From an uncultured Bacteroidales bacterium (GTDB lineage: Bacteria > Bacteroidota > Bacteroidia > Bacteroidales > Paludibacteraceae): a stretch of DNA of 64,000 bases. A program made the position numbers and the translations under genes. The notes under the pieces are model-generated. The model had not been told where the DNA came from. It saw only the letters and a program-made list of their open reading frames with translations, and did not search any database. The stretch spans positions 1-64,000 of the forward strand of contig CACXYM010000005.1 in NCBI GenBank assembly GCA_902771935.1. Direction: 5' to 3'. This document shows, one piece after another, positions 62,311 through 64,000 of the stretch. How positions within the stretch are numbered: position 1 is the stretch's first letter; each line of letters starts with the position of its first letter.

Positions 62311-64000
62311 ATGAGAAAACTGTTCACCCTTTTGTTGTGTGTGCTGGCGATTGCGTCAGCTTACGCAACTACGTTCTTTCCGTCCCGTACAGACTTCCGT
62401 GATGAGCAGATTTATTTTGTTATCACAACCCGTTTCTACGATGGAGACCCTTCGAACAATACACAGTGTTGGGACAACCAGTCCAAAAACGCCGGAGACC
62501 CTGCATGGAGAGGCGACTTCAAAGGACTCATAGAGAAACTCGATTACATCAAAGCGCTCGGCTTTACCGCCATCTGGATCACGCCTGTCGTCGAGAACGC
62601 TTCGGGCTACGATTACCACGGCTACCACGCTTCCGACTTCTCGAAAGTAGATCATCGCTACGAGTCCGAGGACGTGAGCTTCCAGACTCTAATAGACGAA
62701 GCACACAAGCGCGGAATGAAAATCATTCTTGACATCGTGCTCAATCACACCGGTAACTTCGGCGAAGCTAACCTTTGCAAACTCTTCAACCGCGACTGGA
62801 CGAAAGACCAGAGTCAAATAGACGAGTGCATGGTGCCCTACACTAAGTCACAAGGCGGTAAACTTCCGGACAACTATGCAGACTTATCTGGTGCTACACA
62901 GTATCCTGCGCGCTTGTCCAAAATGAAAAACTCCAGTGATGAGAATGGTCAAAAAATCAATAACGACAGCCACAACTACTGGCATCACTACGCTGAAGGC
63001 AACTGGGATAATTCAACCCGATGGTTCTTCCAAATAGCCGGCGACTGCGTAGACCTCAATACCGAGAATCCGGCTGTGTATAACTACCTTATCAACTGCT
63101 ACAAGACCTTTATCGCAATGGGTGTGGACGGTTTCCGTATTGATACGGGCGGACACATCCCTCGTCTAACTTTCAACAAGGCCTTTATCCCCGCTTTCAA
63201 GGCGGCGGGAGAAGCGGCTGCAAGTAAGCGCGGCGGAACACCGTTCTATATGTTTGCAGAAGTTTGTGCGCGTTATAGTTCCATCCTTTACCGCGACCAA
63301 GCCTGCCTTAGTCCGTTCTACTACACCTGGGCGGAAAGCAAGTCATACTCGTGGGATACGAACGAGAGTTCATGGAACAGCCTCGTAGAGATGGAAGGTT
63401 CAAAATGCACATCGCATACAAACTGGCAATCCTGCTGGCAGCAAGGCGAGGACGACGGTGACGGCTTGAGCACTCAACGCACGTCGCAGAACGCCCTCCT
63501 CAGCGGTAATAGCTACCATACACCTGACTATTCACAAGCCTCTGGTCTCCATGTCATTGACTTCCCTATGCATTGGCAATTCAAGACTGCCAGCGGCGCA
63601 TGGAGCATTGCAAAACCAAGTAACGATAAATACTACAACGACGCCACATGGAATGTTGTTTATGTCGATTCACACGACTATGCGCCCGACCATGCACCGG
63701 AAGATGTTCGCTTTGCTGGTACGCAAGACACTTGGGCCGAGAATCTCAGTCTCATGTTCACCCACCGAGGCATACCGTGCGTGTACTATGGCTCAGAGGT
63801 TGAGTTTCAGAAAGGTAAAACCATCGATAAAGGACCGAATATTCCATTGATTGAATCCGGACGCGCTTACTTCGGAGGCTATATCAAAGGAACTATCAAC
63901 ACAACGGACTTTGCTGAATACAACTCCGCCACGGGCAATATGGCGGCTACTTTATCGCATCCGCTGGCGCAACATATTCAACGTCTCAGTAAAATTCGTA
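62311..64000 (+). CDS. Secreted alpha-amylase family protein (GH13), 3' end outside window
   Basis: Open from the ATG at 62311 to the window end (563 codons, no stop). Signal peptide MRKLFTLLLCVLAIASAYA. The GH13 conserved regions are in order: DIVLNHTG (region I), GVDGFRIDT with nucleophile Asp278 (region II), MFAEV with acid/base Glu317 (region III) and VDSHD with Asp456 (region IV). It should cleave alpha-glucans such as starch outside the cytoplasm. Its C-terminus, where a T9SS tail would be expected, is not in view. Own promoter, separated from the giant-protein unit by a terminator. Confidence 0.9.
   Translation, partial: MRKLFTLLLCVLAIASAYATTFFPSRTDFRDEQIYFVITTRFYDGDPSNNTQCWDNQSKNAGDPAWRGDFKGLIEKLDYIKALGFTAIWITPVVENASGYDYHGYHASDFSKVDHRYESEDVSFQTLIDEAHKRGMKIILDIVLNHTGNFGEANLCKLFNRDWTKDQSQIDECMVPYTKSQGGKLPDNYADLSGATQYPARLSKMKNSSDENGQKINNDSHNYWHHYAEGNWDNSTRWFFQIAGDCVDLNTENPAVYNYLINCYKTFIAMGVDGFRIDTGGHIPRLTFNKAFIPAFKAAGEAAASKRGGTPFYMFAEVCARYSSILYRDQACLSPFYYTWAESKSYSWDTNESSWNSLVEMEGSKCTSHTNWQSCWQQGEDDGDGLSTQRTSQNALLSGNSYHTPDYSQASGLHVIDFPMHWQFKTASGAWSIAKPSNDKYYNDATWNVVYVDSHDYAPDHAPEDVRFAGTQDTWAENLSLMFTHRGIPCVYYGSEVEFQKGKTIDKGPNIPLIESGRAYFGGYIKGTINTTDFAEYNSATGNMAATLSHPLAQHIQRLSKIR

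Overview
The window is ordinary chromosome from a member of the Bacteroidales (phylum Bacteroidota). Three things show this. Almost every transcription start is preceded by the Bacteroidota promoter pair TTTG-N19/20-TAnnTTTG. Type IX secretion / gliding genes are present: sprE/porW, gldD, and a giant exported protein with a T9SS-type C-terminal sorting tail. The protein families are the Bacteroidales versions (fused SecDF, ParE with EGLSA, PgpH-type HD protein, a sirtuin without zinc cysteines). The family or genus cannot be fixed from sequence alone. I see no prophage, insertion sequence, CRISPR array, rRNA or replication origin.

Layout. 1-1352: tail of an unknown gene, a pyrimidine-rich spacer and an elaA-type acetyltransferase. 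1355-8453: operon typA - tig (no PPIase domain) - mpl - dCMP deaminase - ctpA, then rpe. 8494-13279: tRNA-Cys, a terminator hairpin, then sufB - dacB - birA - rfbB. 13276-19720: AraC regulator, NlpC/P60 hydrolase, efp, marC - rpiB - radical SAM protein, clpP - clpX. 19807-23165: secDF and initiator tRNA. 23170-26684: an 11-bp-period repeat and a three-gene exported caspase-like operon. 26721-33306: tRNA-Pro(GGG) - gpmI, sirtuin, tsaB - sprE - pnuC. 33329-36422: a second 11-bp repeat, an AraC regulator and the queuosine operon queF-C-D-E. 36428-40457: beta-CASP nuclease, convergent tRNA-Pro(TGG) and tRNA-Met, ychF - caxA. 40462-49940: comF, nadB, the operon gldD - tadA - pgpH - dusB, cca and an acyl-CoA synthetase. 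50018-53341: parE, a small membrane protein and a CPBP protease. 53416-64000: a third kind of 11-bp repeat, the 2676-residue T9SS protein, a small signal-peptide/TM protein and the start of a secreted GH13 amylase.

Themes. Translation and tRNA biology dominate: five tRNAs, none with an encoded CCA, together with cca, tadA, dusB, tsaB, queCDEF, typA, efp, ychF and trigger factor. Cell-envelope work forms a second theme: mpl, dacB, ctpA, NlpC, secDF, sprE, gldD and the surface proteins at the right end.

Most unusual observations: (i) four intergenic loci carrying tandem arrays with an 11-bp period but three or four different unit sequences; (ii) a 17-bp promoter core (AAAAGCAGTACTTTTGC, with a dyad AAAAG-N5-CTTTT) at the tRNA genes, typA, ychF and parE; (iii) an exported caspase/Ig-like protein in an operon with a DUF4384-like protein and a possible barrel protein; (iv) the giant T9SS protein followed 12 bp later by a small protein with a sorting-signal-like C-terminus; (v) sufB placed 7 bp behind the terminator of tRNA-Cys, with no room for its own promoter; (vi) a trigger factor lacking the PPIase domain; and (vii) a preQ1-I-like leader on queF. 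All functional statements are from sequence reading only; no database search was possible.
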